Assembly: GCF_000428845.1 (NCBI RefSeq)
Contig: NZ_AUAS01000005.1
Span: 248,001 to 312,000, forward strand
DNA: 64,000 nt
DNA from: Dyadobacter alkalitolerans DSM 23607
Lineage (GTDB): Bacteria > Bacteroidota > Bacteroidia > Cytophagales > Spirosomataceae
Direction: 5' to 3'
This document shows, piece after piece, positions 53,096 to 61,627 of this stretch (position 1 is the stretch's first letter; each line of letters opens with the position of its first letter). A program made the position numbers and the translations under genes. The notes under the pieces are model-generated. The model searched no databases. It saw only the letters and a list, made by a program, of their open reading frames with translations, and was not told the origin of the DNA.

Positions 53096-54108
53096 TGGAA
53101 ACATCAGCCAGAAAACGCTCCATAACAGTCGGACTTTTTGTTATAATAGGCTTAATTATCTTCATAGTCGGAATCCTTACGATTGGAAGTATGAAGAAGG
53201 TATTTTCTTCAACCATCGCCGTCAAAACGTTGTTTGATGACGTGAACGGGCTGAAACAAGGCAACAATGTCTGGTATTCGGGGGTAAAGATCGGGACGGT
53301 GAAGACCATTCGCTTTTTGTCTAATTCCAAAGTCGAGGTTATCCTTCACATTGAGGAAAAGTCGCAGGAATTTGTCCGCAAAAATGCGAAGGCGAAGGTT
53401 AGCACAGACGGACTTATCGGTAACAAGATCATTGTTATTTACGGCGGAACGCAAAAAGTGCCTTCTATTGAAGATGGCGACGAGCTGGTGGTTGAAAAAA
53501 TGGAAAGCACGGAAGAAATGCTTGCCGTTTTGTCTGAAAACAACAAAAACCTGCTGGGAATTACGAGCGCGTTCAAAACGATCAGCAAGAATATTCTTGA
53601 AGGAAAAGGGACAGTGGGAATGCTGCTGAACGATGAGCGACTATATAATGACGTAGACCAAACGCTCGCTGCGCTGAAAAAAGCATCTGTGAATGCACAG
53701 ACCATGACAGCTTCATTATCCGGATTTACAGAAAAATTAAATCAAAAAGGCGGTCTGGCAAATGATTTTGCAACCGATACAGTGATCATGCGGGATCTGA
53801 GAACCACCATAGGCAGACTGAACGAGACAGTAACGTCTGCAAACGGAATGGTCGACAACCTGAAAACGGCGAGTGAGAACCTTAATTCCAACAGGACAAG
53901 CCCGTTAGGTGTTTTACTACACGACGAAACGACGGCGAGCAATTTGAAAGGAACATTGCAAAACCTGGAAAGCAGCACCGAAAAGCTTGATGAAAACATG
54001 CAGGCACTCCGTTCCAATTTCCTATTCCGAAGGTATTTTAAGAAAAAAGCCAAGGAAGAAGCAAAACAACCTGAGAAAGAGGCAGTAAAAGATTCAGTGA
54101 GCCAGTAA
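53095..54108 (+). CDS. MlaD/MCE family lipid-binding protein
   Basis: 337 residues. One N-terminal membrane helix (about 12-31) and one MCE domain (about 38-120: LFDDVNGLKQGNNVWYSGVK, KVSTDGLIGNKIIVIYGG) are followed by a long helical coiled-coil-like C-terminus ending in a Lys/Glu-rich segment. MCE proteins form hexameric rings that hold lipids. The translational overlap with the ATPase gene marks one operon. Compared with E. coli MlaD it has a much longer tail. Confidence 0.9.
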   Translation: METSARKRSITVGLFVIIGLIIFIVGILTIGSMKKVFSSTIAVKTLFDDVNGLKQGNNVWYSGVKIGTVKTIRFLSNSKVEVILHIEEKSQEFVRKNAKAKVSTDGLIGNKIIVIYGGTQKVPSIEDGDELVVEKMESTEEMLAVLSENNKNLLGITSAFKTISKNILEGKGTVGMLLNDERLYNDVDQTLAALKKASVNAQTMTASLSGFTEKLNQKGGLANDFATDTVIMRDLRTTIGRLNETVTSANGMVDNLKTASENLNSNRTSPLGVLLHDETTASNLKGTLQNLESSTEKLDENMQALRSNFLFRRYFKKKAKEEAKQPEKEAVKDSVSQ

Positions 54109-54117
54109 ATAATTTCA

Positions 54118-54125
54118 TATTTTTG
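54118..54125 (+). promoter_or_regulatory. Possible -7 box of the Hpt gene
   Basis: TATTTTTG, 54 nt before the Hpt start, without a clear -33 element. Confidence 0.35.
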
Positions 54126-54178
54126 TAAATATATTTCGTAAACCACAGCTCAACTGAAACAGCTATAACCTCTAATTA

Positions 54179-54550
54179 ATGGATTTACAACTTAACCCTG
54201 CTCTGGATCTTACTTACATTGACCAAGTTTACGGAGATGACCCGGTAATTCTTTACATGATCTTTGATGCTTTCATGAGCGATTCGGTGCCACGCTGGCA
54301 CTCGCTCCGTAATGCATTGGAAACCGAGGATTTGAAGGAAGCTGCTAGCATTGTACACGGATTGAAACCGTCGTTCACCATGACTGGACTTACCTGGATA
54401 AGGCCCAAAGTGGAGGTGCTTGAAAAAGCGATTAAAGATGACGAAACGCCGGAACAGCTGATGCACATGTATCAGGGCATTTCAGCTGAACTGAATGAAT
54501 TGTTGCCGATCATCGAACAGGAATCGGAGCGATTGAAATTACTTCAATAA
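54179..54550 (+). CDS. Histidine phosphotransfer (Hpt) domain protein with variant motif
   Basis: 123 residues. The phosphorylatable His60 lies in VHGLKPSF, but the usual HxLKGS signature has Pro in place of Gly, which narrows the pocket. It is a single four-helix Hpt. It follows the MCE gene by 70 bp with its own possible promoter. A receiver-SpoIIE protein encoded 3 kb downstream is a natural partner candidate; that is inferred. No hybrid kinase is nearby. Confidence 0.72.
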   Translation: MDLQLNPALDLTYIDQVYGDDPVILYMIFDAFMSDSVPRWHSLRNALETEDLKEAASIVHGLKPSFTMTGLTWIRPKVEVLEKAIKDDETPEQLMHMYQGISAELNELLPIIEQESERLKLLQ

Positions 54551-54576
54551 GAAGATAACAAAAATGAAAAGAAGCG

Positions 54577-54604
54577 AGCGTGTGGCATTAGCTACACGCT
54601 TTTT
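54577..54604. terminator. Bidirectional terminator between Hpt and the GT2 gene
   Basis: AGCGTGTGGC and GCTACACGCT pair (one G-A mismatch) around ATTA, followed by TTTTC. It overlaps the last codons of the convergent glycosyltransferase. Confidence 0.8.
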
Positions 54605-55764
54605 CTTTTGGATTTATCCCAGGCAGCACTCTGATTTCCTTTGTAAAACCGAATAATCCCAGCCATTACCGCATAGTTCATCACACAAAAATAGTAAGGA
54701 ACGAACAATGCCTTCACTTTGATCTTTCGTTTTTCCAGAATCCATCCCGCGAGCGCGGCGCCGTAAAACGCAACCTGCGCGAAAAGAATCAACCCATACA
54801 ATGCATTCCCGTTATTGACCACAATGATAATGTTCAGCAGGAATGCCAGGATCATTAAAAAGGGCGTAATCGTCCACCGCAACACCCGGTGGCTGATGTA
54901 TTGAAATGATAAAAGCGGATAATTGAACGGGTTAAGGAGCTTTTTAAGCCGTAAAATGGACTGGATCCCGCCCGCTGCAATCCTCACCTTCCTTTTCAGT
55001 TCCTCCTTAATGTTCTCCGACGAAAGCTCCGATGCATAAGCCTCGGGTTCATAAATAATGCGGTAACCTTGCTGCGCAATGAGCATGGAAATCATAAAAT
55101 CGTCGAGGATCGTATCGGGCTCCACCTGCCGGTAAAGTGAGTGCCTGACGCTGAAAAGCTCTCCCGCTGCGCCCACCACCGAGTAAAGCTCCGAATCCCA
55201 CTTTTTTAGCGTCGATTCGTATTTCCAATAGAAGCCCTCCCCTGCCGTGGCGTCGGACACGGCATCCTGCATCACCCGTTTCTCTCCGGATACTGCCCCC
55301 ACTTTTGGGTCGGCGTAATGCCTGGCTATGAGCAATAATGCATCCGGGTTCAGGTAGGTGTTGGCGTCCGTGAATACAACTACTTCTGTGTTAACCTCAT
55401 GCATTGCGCGGTGCATAGCCAGGATCTTTCCGCTTCGGACTGGCGTGTGCAGCAACTTGATCTGGCTGTAAGCGCTCACAAGCTCTGGCGTGCGGTCGGA
55501 GGAACCGTCGGTAACGAAAATCAGGCTGAGCTTGCCATGCGGATAGGAAAGCGCAAGCGTGTTCTGAATTTTTTCTTCGATGATGCTTTCCTCATTGTAG
55601 GCAGCAATGATGAGCGTTAATGTTGGCATATCCTGAGCAAGCGACGGAACGGACCTTTTTCCTTTTACAGCACGCCGTATCCTGACCAAAATGTACAGAA
55701 TGATCCCATAACCAAGGAATGTATAAAAAACGATGAAGAGACTGAGCCAGAAGAGTATTTCCAT
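54592..55764 (-). CDS. Membrane glycosyltransferase, family 2
   Basis: 390 residues. An N-terminal helix (about 3-22), a GT-A catalytic domain (about 50-275, IAAYNEESIIEEKIQNTLAL; FVTDGSSDRT; VVFTDANTY) and three to four C-terminal membrane helices (about 290-365). This is the cellulose synthase-like or biofilm-polymerase-like layout. It probably uses UDP-sugars to extend a surface polysaccharide. It lies 11 bp after the next GT2 gene in the same direction, so the two are probably one transcript. Confidence 0.9.
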   Translation of the reverse strand: MEILFWLSLFIVFYTFLGYGIILYILVRIRRAVKGKRSVPSLAQDMPTLTLIIAAYNEESIIEEKIQNTLALSYPHGKLSLIFVTDGSSDRTPELVSAYSQIKLLHTPVRSGKILAMHRAMHEVNTEVVVFTDANTYLNPDALLLIARHYADPKVGAVSGEKRVMQDAVSDATAGEGFYWKYESTLKKWDSELYSVVGAAGELFSVRHSLYRQVEPDTILDDFMISMLIAQQGYRIIYEPEAYASELSSENIKEELKRKVRIAAGGIQSILRLKKLLNPFNYPLLSFQYISHRVLRWTITPFLMILAFLLNIIIVVNNGNALYGLILFAQVAFYGAALAGWILEKRKIKVKALFVPYYFCVMNYAVMAGIIRFYKGNQSAAWDKSKRKSV

Positions 55765-55775
55765 AAATTATCGTG

Positions 55776-56702
55776 TCAGGGGAAGCCGAGGTTATTGCTA
55801 TCCGCCTTATTAGTAAAATGCCAGGTGATTGCTTTCAGAAAGACGGGGATGAAATTGTATTCTTTATTTTTGATGTATTGAATAAGATTTCTGGGCACCA
55901 CTGCCAGCAGGAAATAGCAGCAGAAGACCAGAAATTGTATCGGGGAGCCATTTTTTCGGATAAATAAAATGCGGTTGCGGTTCATAAAAAACTCCTTCAA
56001 TGCGGATCTTTTGCCTACCGCAACGGATTCTTTATGGTATATCAAAGCAGAAAGATCTACGTGGATTTCATAACCTGCATTCCTGATCCGCTCACACCAA
56101 TCCAGTTCTTCATAATATAAAAAGTAATTCTCTGCCATCACGCCCGCCTTTTCCAACGCTTCCCGGCGGATCATCATAGCGGCCCCATGAGCGTAGCCCG
56201 TAATGCCGCTCAGTGAATCATATTGGCCTTTGTCCTGCTCAAACTGACCGATACAAGCATTGCGTGCCGTATAGTAGTTCATGGGCGTATAACCCGTATA
56301 CTGCAACATTCCCGGCTGGTCGTAATAATGTATTTTAGGCGAAATCATCCCGATTTTCGGGTTAGCATCCATTGTGGCGACCAATGTGCCGATCAGCTCC
56401 GCGGTTACTTCGGTGTCGTTGTTGATCAGGAATAAATAGTCACCCGTGGCATGTTTCAGGCCAATGTTGTTGCCGCCTGCAAAACCCGTGTTTTTCTCCG
56501 ATCTGATGAATTTAATGTCAGGATATCGTTCTACCCAGCCTGGCACGGGATCGGGATTGCTTCCGTTATCCACCACCACAATTTCAAGGTTCGGATATGT
56601 GTTGACTTCGTCCAGTGACCTCAATAAATCTTCTGTAATCTTAGGCTGGTTAAAATTGACAGTTACAATGGAAACACTTTTCATCGGTTCGGAGCTGGGC
56701 AC
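55776..56702 (-). CDS. Glycosyltransferase, family 2 (rhamnosyltransferase-like)
   Basis: 308 residues. GT-A start VSIVTVNFNQPKITEDLLRS, the DxD-like ending of FLINNDTEVT, and the acceptor segment NYFLYYEELDWCERIRNAGY are of the WcaA/rhamnosyltransferase type. There are no membrane helices except a weak C-terminal one (FLVFCCYFLLAVV). It transfers a sugar to a glycan chain. It is the upstream gene of the GT2 pair. Confidence 0.9.
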   Translation of the reverse strand: MPSSEPMKSVSIVTVNFNQPKITEDLLRSLDEVNTYPNLEIVVVDNGSNPDPVPGWVERYPDIKFIRSEKNTGFAGGNNIGLKHATGDYLFLINNDTEVTAELIGTLVATMDANPKIGMISPKIHYYDQPGMLQYTGYTPMNYYTARNACIGQFEQDKGQYDSLSGITGYAHGAAMMIRREALEKAGVMAENYFLYYEELDWCERIRNAGYEIHVDLSALIYHKESVAVGKRSALKEFFMNRNRILFIRKNGSPIQFLVFCCYFLLAVVPRNLIQYIKNKEYNFIPVFLKAITWHFTNKADSNNLGFP

Positions 56703-56870
56703 TGGGAAAGTCTGAAATGAGGGAATTTTTTTATTCGCTTGTAGAACTATTTCAAAATTAACAATTTAAATATAGCTTTAAACAAAATGTAGTTTTTGCG
56801 GTTATAAAATGTTCGCAGCCCTGCTAAAAGCCTCTACTATCTGACTAAAATCTAATTCGATATTTACAAA

Positions 56871-57416
56871 GTGAAAATACCGCGTCTGCTAGATATTAAA
56901 AAAGTTTCCCGCATCCCGGACGCTGCCAAACTTTCTCCCGAAATGCCCCTCATCAGAAAAAAAGTGGATGAACTCATTGAGATCATTTCACATTCAGCTG
57001 TTAACAGCATACAGGCGAGCGCCTACCAGCAGGAAATTGAAGAAGCATTCAGGCGCTCAGCGCTTAAAGCGAAAGCAGCTGCCCCTTTCCGGGCACTGGA
57101 CCAGGATAATAACCTTTCGCGTGAGGAGCTTCTGGAAGGGTTGGAAAAATTACTTTCCGAAAACAAAATCGACAGCAAGATCAGCAGCTCGAAAGAGCGC
57201 AGCAATGCGGCTCAAAAAGCAGTAATGTTCATTCTGGCTATTTTATTGATCGTTGTTGGCTTCGCTATGATCATTATGCCGGCACCACCTAGCTTTGAAA
57301 TCTTCACTGTTTATTATTTCAATGCAAATGACGGTGTTACGATCATGGATCTGGTGTCATTACTCATTATTTTTGGGGGAGTGCTTTTATTTGTGCTAAA
57401 CTTCAATAAAAAATGA
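56871..57416 (+). CDS. Small membrane protein with EF-hand-like loop, first gene of the signalling operon
   Basis: 181 residues starting at a GTG at 56871. A soluble part (about 1-110) contains FRALDQDNNLSREELLEGL, which resembles an EF-hand loop with two residues missing, so calcium binding is doubtful. Two membrane helices follow (about 117-138 and 160-178) with a short loop between. I do not recognise a named family. The stop overlaps the receiver-phosphatase start (ATGA at 57413), so it is translationally coupled to it and could anchor or tune it. Confidence 0.72.
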   Translation: MKIPRLLDIKKVSRIPDAAKLSPEMPLIRKKVDELIEIISHSAVNSIQASAYQQEIEEAFRRSALKAKAAAPFRALDQDNNLSREELLEGLEKLLSENKIDSKISSSKERSNAAQKAVMFILAILLIVVGFAMIIMPAPPSFEIFTVYYFNANDGVTIMDLVSLLIIFGGVLLFVLNFNKK

Positions 57417-58570
57417 TCTCGTTTTCGGAGCCGCCGACCAATGTAAAAAAAATCTTGCTGGTAGAGGATAATCTCATGTTTCGAAGGGTGTTCGAAGCGT
57501 CCCTCATTAGAGCAGGATACAGCTGCGTGGCTTGCGAGTCGGGCGCGGAAGCATTGGCTTTGCTGGCAGATGAAACGCCGGACCTGATCCTTTCCGATTA
57601 TGATATGCCCGTCATGAACGGTTTTGATTTCCGGCAGGCCATACTGCTTAATCCCAAAATAAGTGACATTCCGTTCGTGTTCCTCACTTCCTTTAACGAT
57701 AACTCACTGATACTGGAAGGTTTAAGCATGTACGCCATTGATTTCATCAATAAGGAAACACCTATTCCGGTGATCATTTCCAAGTTGGGCAATATCATCA
57801 AATCACTCCGAAATGAACATGTGAGGTCCGTTCGCGAGTTGAGAGTGGCAGCCGAAACACTTAATGTTAAGTCTATACCCACACACAGCCCTGTCCTGCC
57901 CGGCTTCCGCCTCCACTTTTGGCATAAAGGATATCTGGGTTACCCCGGCGGTGATTTTATAGATTTTGTGCAGGCAGATCAGCGATTTTGCTTTGCATTT
58001 TTAGGCGATATCATGGGAAAAAAGTGGACCGCATGGTTCTTCACTTTCGGCTTCCTGAGCTATATCCGTGCCGCCATCCGCTTTTGCGTACTAGATAATG
58101 ACCTGACGATAGACACCATTGTTCAGAAGATAAATAAGCTGATCTGTATGGACGAAAGTTTACAAAATATCTTATCCAGCCTCTCGCTGCTCTTGCTGGA
58201 CAGTGAGACCGGTGAGGTGCATTATACAGGCGCGGGCGATCTGCCGCTGATCAGTTTCAGCCCGGAAACAGGCAAACCTACAACCGTCCTTTCCTCCGGA
58301 TTGCTGCTAGGCCTGATGGAAGAAGGATTTTATGACAAGCAGATTATAGAAATGAAAACGGGCGATCAGCTGGTCATCTTCACTGATGGCATGATCGACA
58401 TTCCGTCTGCAGGCTCGAAAAAGAGCGACTATCCGTTTTTTGTTTCCAAAATCACACCCTATCTCGGCGCGCAGGACAGCTTCGACCAGATCAAGACCCA
58501 TGTCCTGGAAGGCATCAACGACAGCAATCAAATGGATGATGCAAGCATTATTTTTATTGAAAAAATATAA
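57413..58570 (+). CDS. Response regulator with SpoIIE/RsbU-type PP2C phosphatase
   Basis: 385 residues. A receiver domain (about 13-130) has phospho-acceptor Asp62 (LILSDYDMPVMNG). A PP2C-like SpoIIE domain (about 175-383) has GGDFIDFV, GDIMGKK, FTDGMIDI and DDASIIF, the metal-binding residues. It should dephosphorylate a STAS protein when its receiver is phosphorylated. The next gene is exactly such a STAS protein. There is no kinase encoded in the operon. Confidence 0.92.
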   Translation: MISFSEPPTNVKKILLVEDNLMFRRVFEASLIRAGYSCVACESGAEALALLADETPDLILSDYDMPVMNGFDFRQAILLNPKISDIPFVFLTSFNDNSLILEGLSMYAIDFINKETPIPVIISKLGNIIKSLRNEHVRSVRELRVAAETLNVKSIPTHSPVLPGFRLHFWHKGYLGYPGGDFIDFVQADQRFCFAFLGDIMGKKWTAWFFTFGFLSYIRAAIRFCVLDNDLTIDTIVQKINKLICMDESLQNILSSLSLLLLDSETGEVHYTGAGDLPLISFSPETGKPTTVLSSGLLLGLMEEGFYDKQIIEMKTGDQLVIFTDGMIDIPSAGSKKSDYPFFVSKITPYLGAQDSFDQIKTHVLEGINDSNQMDDASIIFIEKI

Positions 58571-58576
58571 TCCCTC

Positions 58577-58915
58577 ATGATACTAAAAGTAAACGAAATC
58601 AACCACGTAGCACAGGCAACGATCTTGCCGCAGGAAGCAAGCCTTGCCAACGCCGAAATGTTCAAGGAAGAGATGATTACCCTTGTAGCCAATGGCGCAC
58701 GGCTAATTGTAGTGAACTTCGAAAATGTAAATTATATCGACAGTTCATTTCTCGGCAGCCTCGTGGTCGCGCTGAAATACGCAATGCCCCGAAACGTCGA
58801 TATATACCTGGTTTCCCTGAAATCGGATGTAAAAGACCTGCTGACACTCATCAGGATGGATAAAGTTTTCAAAATCTTTAAAGACTTCGACGAAGCAATG
58901 GAAGCATCGCAATAA
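58577..58915 (+). CDS. STAS domain anti-sigma factor antagonist-like protein
   Basis: 112 residues, single STAS domain. The phospho-site region is NYIDSSFLGSLVVAL (Ser56/Ser57). It resembles RsbV and SpoIIAA: dephosphorylated by the upstream phosphatase and phosphorylated by the downstream ATPase. Spacing is 6 bp to the phosphatase and 3 bp to the ATPase gene. Confidence 0.92.
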   Translation: MILKVNEINHVAQATILPQEASLANAEMFKEEMITLVANGARLIVVNFENVNYIDSSFLGSLVVALKYAMPRNVDIYLVSLKSDVKDLLTLIRMDKVFKIFKDFDEAMEASQ

Positions 58916-58918
58916 TTT

Positions 58919-59491
58919 ATGGAGCACGATCGGATAAGAATTCACTTTACCAGCAACCGGGAAGAAATTCCCGGCATACTAAGGATCTGCCTGGACCATG
59001 TCGTGCAAAACACAAAAAACTCATCCCCGACCCCAGATACATTTTCAAAAATTAAATGGGTTATTACAGAGTTACTGACCAATGCGGTAAAGCATTCAGG
59101 AACAAGGGATTGCACATTGAACATTAAGGTAGACAACAACCGCCTTTTTCTTGAAAAAGAAGATCGGGGAAATCCGTTGTCGCTTACCGAGCAAGAAACG
59201 GGTAAAATATTTACCTGGCCCATCCGGGGTTTTACCGACAGGCTGGAATTTCAGATTTATCACAACGGCATCGATTCGCTGATCGTGAGATCGGACGATG
59301 CCCATTCAGCAAAATTTTATGTAAATGAAGTGACGGCTCAGGACATGCCGCGACTGCTGAATGATACCAGCGAACATTTCGGTTTGCTGATCCTGACGAA
59401 AGCTTCTCACGAATTTTACTACGAATACGAGCCCGAAACGCAAATTAACAGGTTTACAAGTGTTTTTCTATTCGCTGAAAAACCCGGTTAA
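58919..59491 (+). CDS. RsbW-like serine kinase/anti-sigma ATPase with enlarged lid
   Basis: 190 residues, longer than typical RsbW (about 145-160). The N box is ELLTNAVKHS (Glu51, Asn55), the G1-like box EDRGNP (Asp82, Gly84) and the G2-like box HFGLLIL (Gly155). Between G1 and G2 there are about 70 residues, far more than usual, including an added segment with beta-like sequence (LEFQIYHNGIDSLIVRSDD). It should phosphorylate the STAS protein and bind a partner protein. No sigma factor is encoded nearby. The tail overlaps the convergent gene by 4 bp. Confidence 0.85.
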   Translation: MEHDRIRIHFTSNREEIPGILRICLDHVVQNTKNSSPTPDTFSKIKWVITELLTNAVKHSGTRDCTLNIKVDNNRLFLEKEDRGNPLSLTEQETGKIFTWPIRGFTDRLEFQIYHNGIDSLIVRSDDAHSAKFYVNEVTAQDMPRLLNDTSEHFGLLILTKASHEFYYEYEPETQINRFTSVFLFAEKPG

Positions 59492-60693
59492 GCAGGTTTG
59501 AGGTTCTGGAAAATGATGTCGGCAATGGTGTCCACTCTTTTTTCCCATGTATTTTCAGCGGCTATGGCCAGACGCCGTGCTTGTAGTGCTTCATTATCCG
59601 TTGCCAGCGCTTCTTCGATCGCCGCCGTAAAGCCTTGTGCATCTGTGCAGAAGGGTACAATATCTTCGGTGAATTCTTTCAGGTCAGGATTAAAGTCAAT
59701 GGCAACAACCGGCTTGCCTGCACCTAGATATTCGAATAATTTGAGGGGGAAAATGCTGCTGCTCACCTCATCTTTTTTGAAAGGGATCAATGCAACGTCG
59801 AATCCTTTGATAACAGCAGGCATATCGGCATAGTCGATGGCGCCCAGGAAGAAGACATTGGGAGCCGTAAAAAACCAGTCGGGAACAAATTCCTTTGCCA
59901 CCGGCCCTACAAAAACGAAGCTCTTATCAGCATTGTGAGTAATCACTTCTTTGAGCAGTTCGTAATCAATGCGCCTTTCAATAGCGCCCAGATAGCCTAT
60001 GATCGGCTTTTTGATCTCCAATAATTTTGGGAAAACAGGCAGCTCGGGCCTCAATGCCTTGCTGCTATGCGTGACATCGGCTGCGTTCGGCACAAAATAG
60101 GACTTGGGATTGGACTGCTTTTTTTCAAGATACAGCGCACGGCTGCTGCATATTACCACATCGCTTTTTCGTACGAGAATATCCTCGGATACAACGCCAT
60201 GCCGCTGGTTAAATGGCAGAATCATCGGATCAAGACAATGGTAAACCGTTAAAGCAGGCGACAGCCCGTTGACTAATGTGGGATAATGGAAGTTGAAGGA
60301 ATTAATAAAAATATAGTCCTTAATGTTATGCGCCTCAATGATGGTCCGCAACTTCCGCCGGATCATCGATTCATTGATCTTCAATATTGACCGGAACAAG
60401 CCGCTTTCGGGTAAAAAATTAATGGATAACAGAAGCGGCGGGATAATAATTTTAAGATTCGGTGTGTCCGTATCGATCAGCTTTCCGCTCCAAACAGACA
60501 AATGATTTTTTCGGACTTTGAATTCAGGGCCTTTTCTAAGCTTAAAATAATCTCTTACTGTAAATGGATTTTCGACGTAGTACACCTTATTTTCCCTGGC
60601 CAGTAACCTCGCCGTGGTGTAATTTGTAGATTCAATGGTCGAATCAAATCGGGGTAAGCCAAAGACGATGATTTGGTGTCCTTTCAGTTTCAT
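59488..60693 (-). CDS. Glycosyltransferase of GT4-like type
   Basis: 401 residues, GT-B fold. N-terminal segment GHQIIVFGLPRFDSTIESTN, a central GYLGAIERRIDYELL and a donor domain with LFEYLGAGKPVVAIDF, typical of UDP-hexose transferases. The acceptor is unknown. It ends convergent with the ATPase gene, in a group of polysaccharide genes read leftward. Confidence 0.88.
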   Translation of the reverse strand: MKLKGHQIIVFGLPRFDSTIESTNYTTARLLARENKVYYVENPFTVRDYFKLRKGPEFKVRKNHLSVWSGKLIDTDTPNLKIIIPPLLLSINFLPESGLFRSILKINESMIRRKLRTIIEAHNIKDYIFINSFNFHYPTLVNGLSPALTVYHCLDPMILPFNQRHGVVSEDILVRKSDVVICSSRALYLEKKQSNPKSYFVPNAADVTHSSKALRPELPVFPKLLEIKKPIIGYLGAIERRIDYELLKEVITHNADKSFVFVGPVAKEFVPDWFFTAPNVFFLGAIDYADMPAVIKGFDVALIPFKKDEVSSSIFPLKLFEYLGAGKPVVAIDFNPDLKEFTEDIVPFCTDAQGFTAAIEEALATDNEALQARRLAIAAENTWEKRVDTIADIIFQNLKPA

Positions 60694-60784
60694 TGATCAA
60701 ATGAGAATGCTGGTATTGCTCTTACGATAGAGGTTCGTTTTATAAAAGGAGGGTAACTGTCTTGCTTATTCAAATATATGGGAA

Positions 60785-61600
60785 TCAGCCGGTAATAACC
60801 TCTTTCCATTCAAATTTGTCCGTCATAATGCCTTTGGGATGCTCGCGGCCGATCCGGAAGCCGAACCAGTTCTTTGGAGCAATCACCCGATTCTCTTTTT
60901 CGCACAGGTAAGCCGCCCACCAGGCAAATGTGCTGTTCGATATGATCGCAATGTCAGCATTCATAATCAGCTGAAAATCAACAATCTCAGAATTCTGAGA
61001 AAAAATAAAATTGGGTTTTTGAGGAAAAGATTTTTTTACAAAATCCATATCATCGCTCACAAAAAACACCTGGTACTGATCCAGATTCTGAATGGCGTAA
61101 AGCTGTCGCTGAAAGTATTCGACTGGAAGGGAAATGTCCCTTTTTCCGTAAGCCAGGTAATCGGTGCGGCGAATGTGCAGTACAATAGTCTTATGCCTTT
61201 TGAAAACGTCTCCGAATTGCTTTTCAAACTGCTCCTTGAATTCGTTGTGAAGACGTGGCTTTGAAGTTTCGGGTAAATGTTTGATATAATAATCTGACTG
61301 AAAATAGCCATTGTAGATCGTGCCATTCTGCGGTGTAAATTGTTTGGGACTGAAAAAATTTTGCACATAAATGTCCTTGAAACTAAAAACCTTGGGCAGC
61401 ATTCTGGTAAACACAGAATAGAATTTGGACTGCAATGTTACATTATGAAATGCACCTAGATCGAAATATCTGGCCAGATATGCGTGGTGCGGATTCGGGA
61501 AAAAATAGGTCAGCTTGCTGTTTCTGCTTTTGAGATACATTAAAAAAAAGTACTGAAAAAGCTGATTACCCAGTCTGCCGGAAAACTTTACGCCAACCAT
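60785..61600 (-). CDS. Alpha-1,2-fucosyltransferase-like protein (GT11)
   Basis: 271 residues. The GT11 markers are the start VGVKFSGRLGNQLFQYFFLM, the GDP-fucose motif HIRRTDYL and SNSTFAWWAAYL. It should add fucose from GDP-fucose to a galactose or similar residue; no fucose-synthesis genes lie here. Gap of 27 bp to the flippase gene upstream. Confidence 0.93.
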   Translation of the reverse strand: MVGVKFSGRLGNQLFQYFFLMYLKSRNSKLTYFFPNPHHAYLARYFDLGAFHNVTLQSKFYSVFTRMLPKVFSFKDIYVQNFFSPKQFTPQNGTIYNGYFQSDYYIKHLPETSKPRLHNEFKEQFEKQFGDVFKRHKTIVLHIRRTDYLAYGKRDISLPVEYFQRQLYAIQNLDQYQVFFVSDDMDFVKKSFPQKPNFIFSQNSEIVDFQLIMNADIAIISNSTFAWWAAYLCEKENRVIAPKNWFGFRIGREHPKGIMTDKFEWKEVITG

Positions 61601-61627
61601 AATGCACCGTAATTAAAGTGATTCTTC

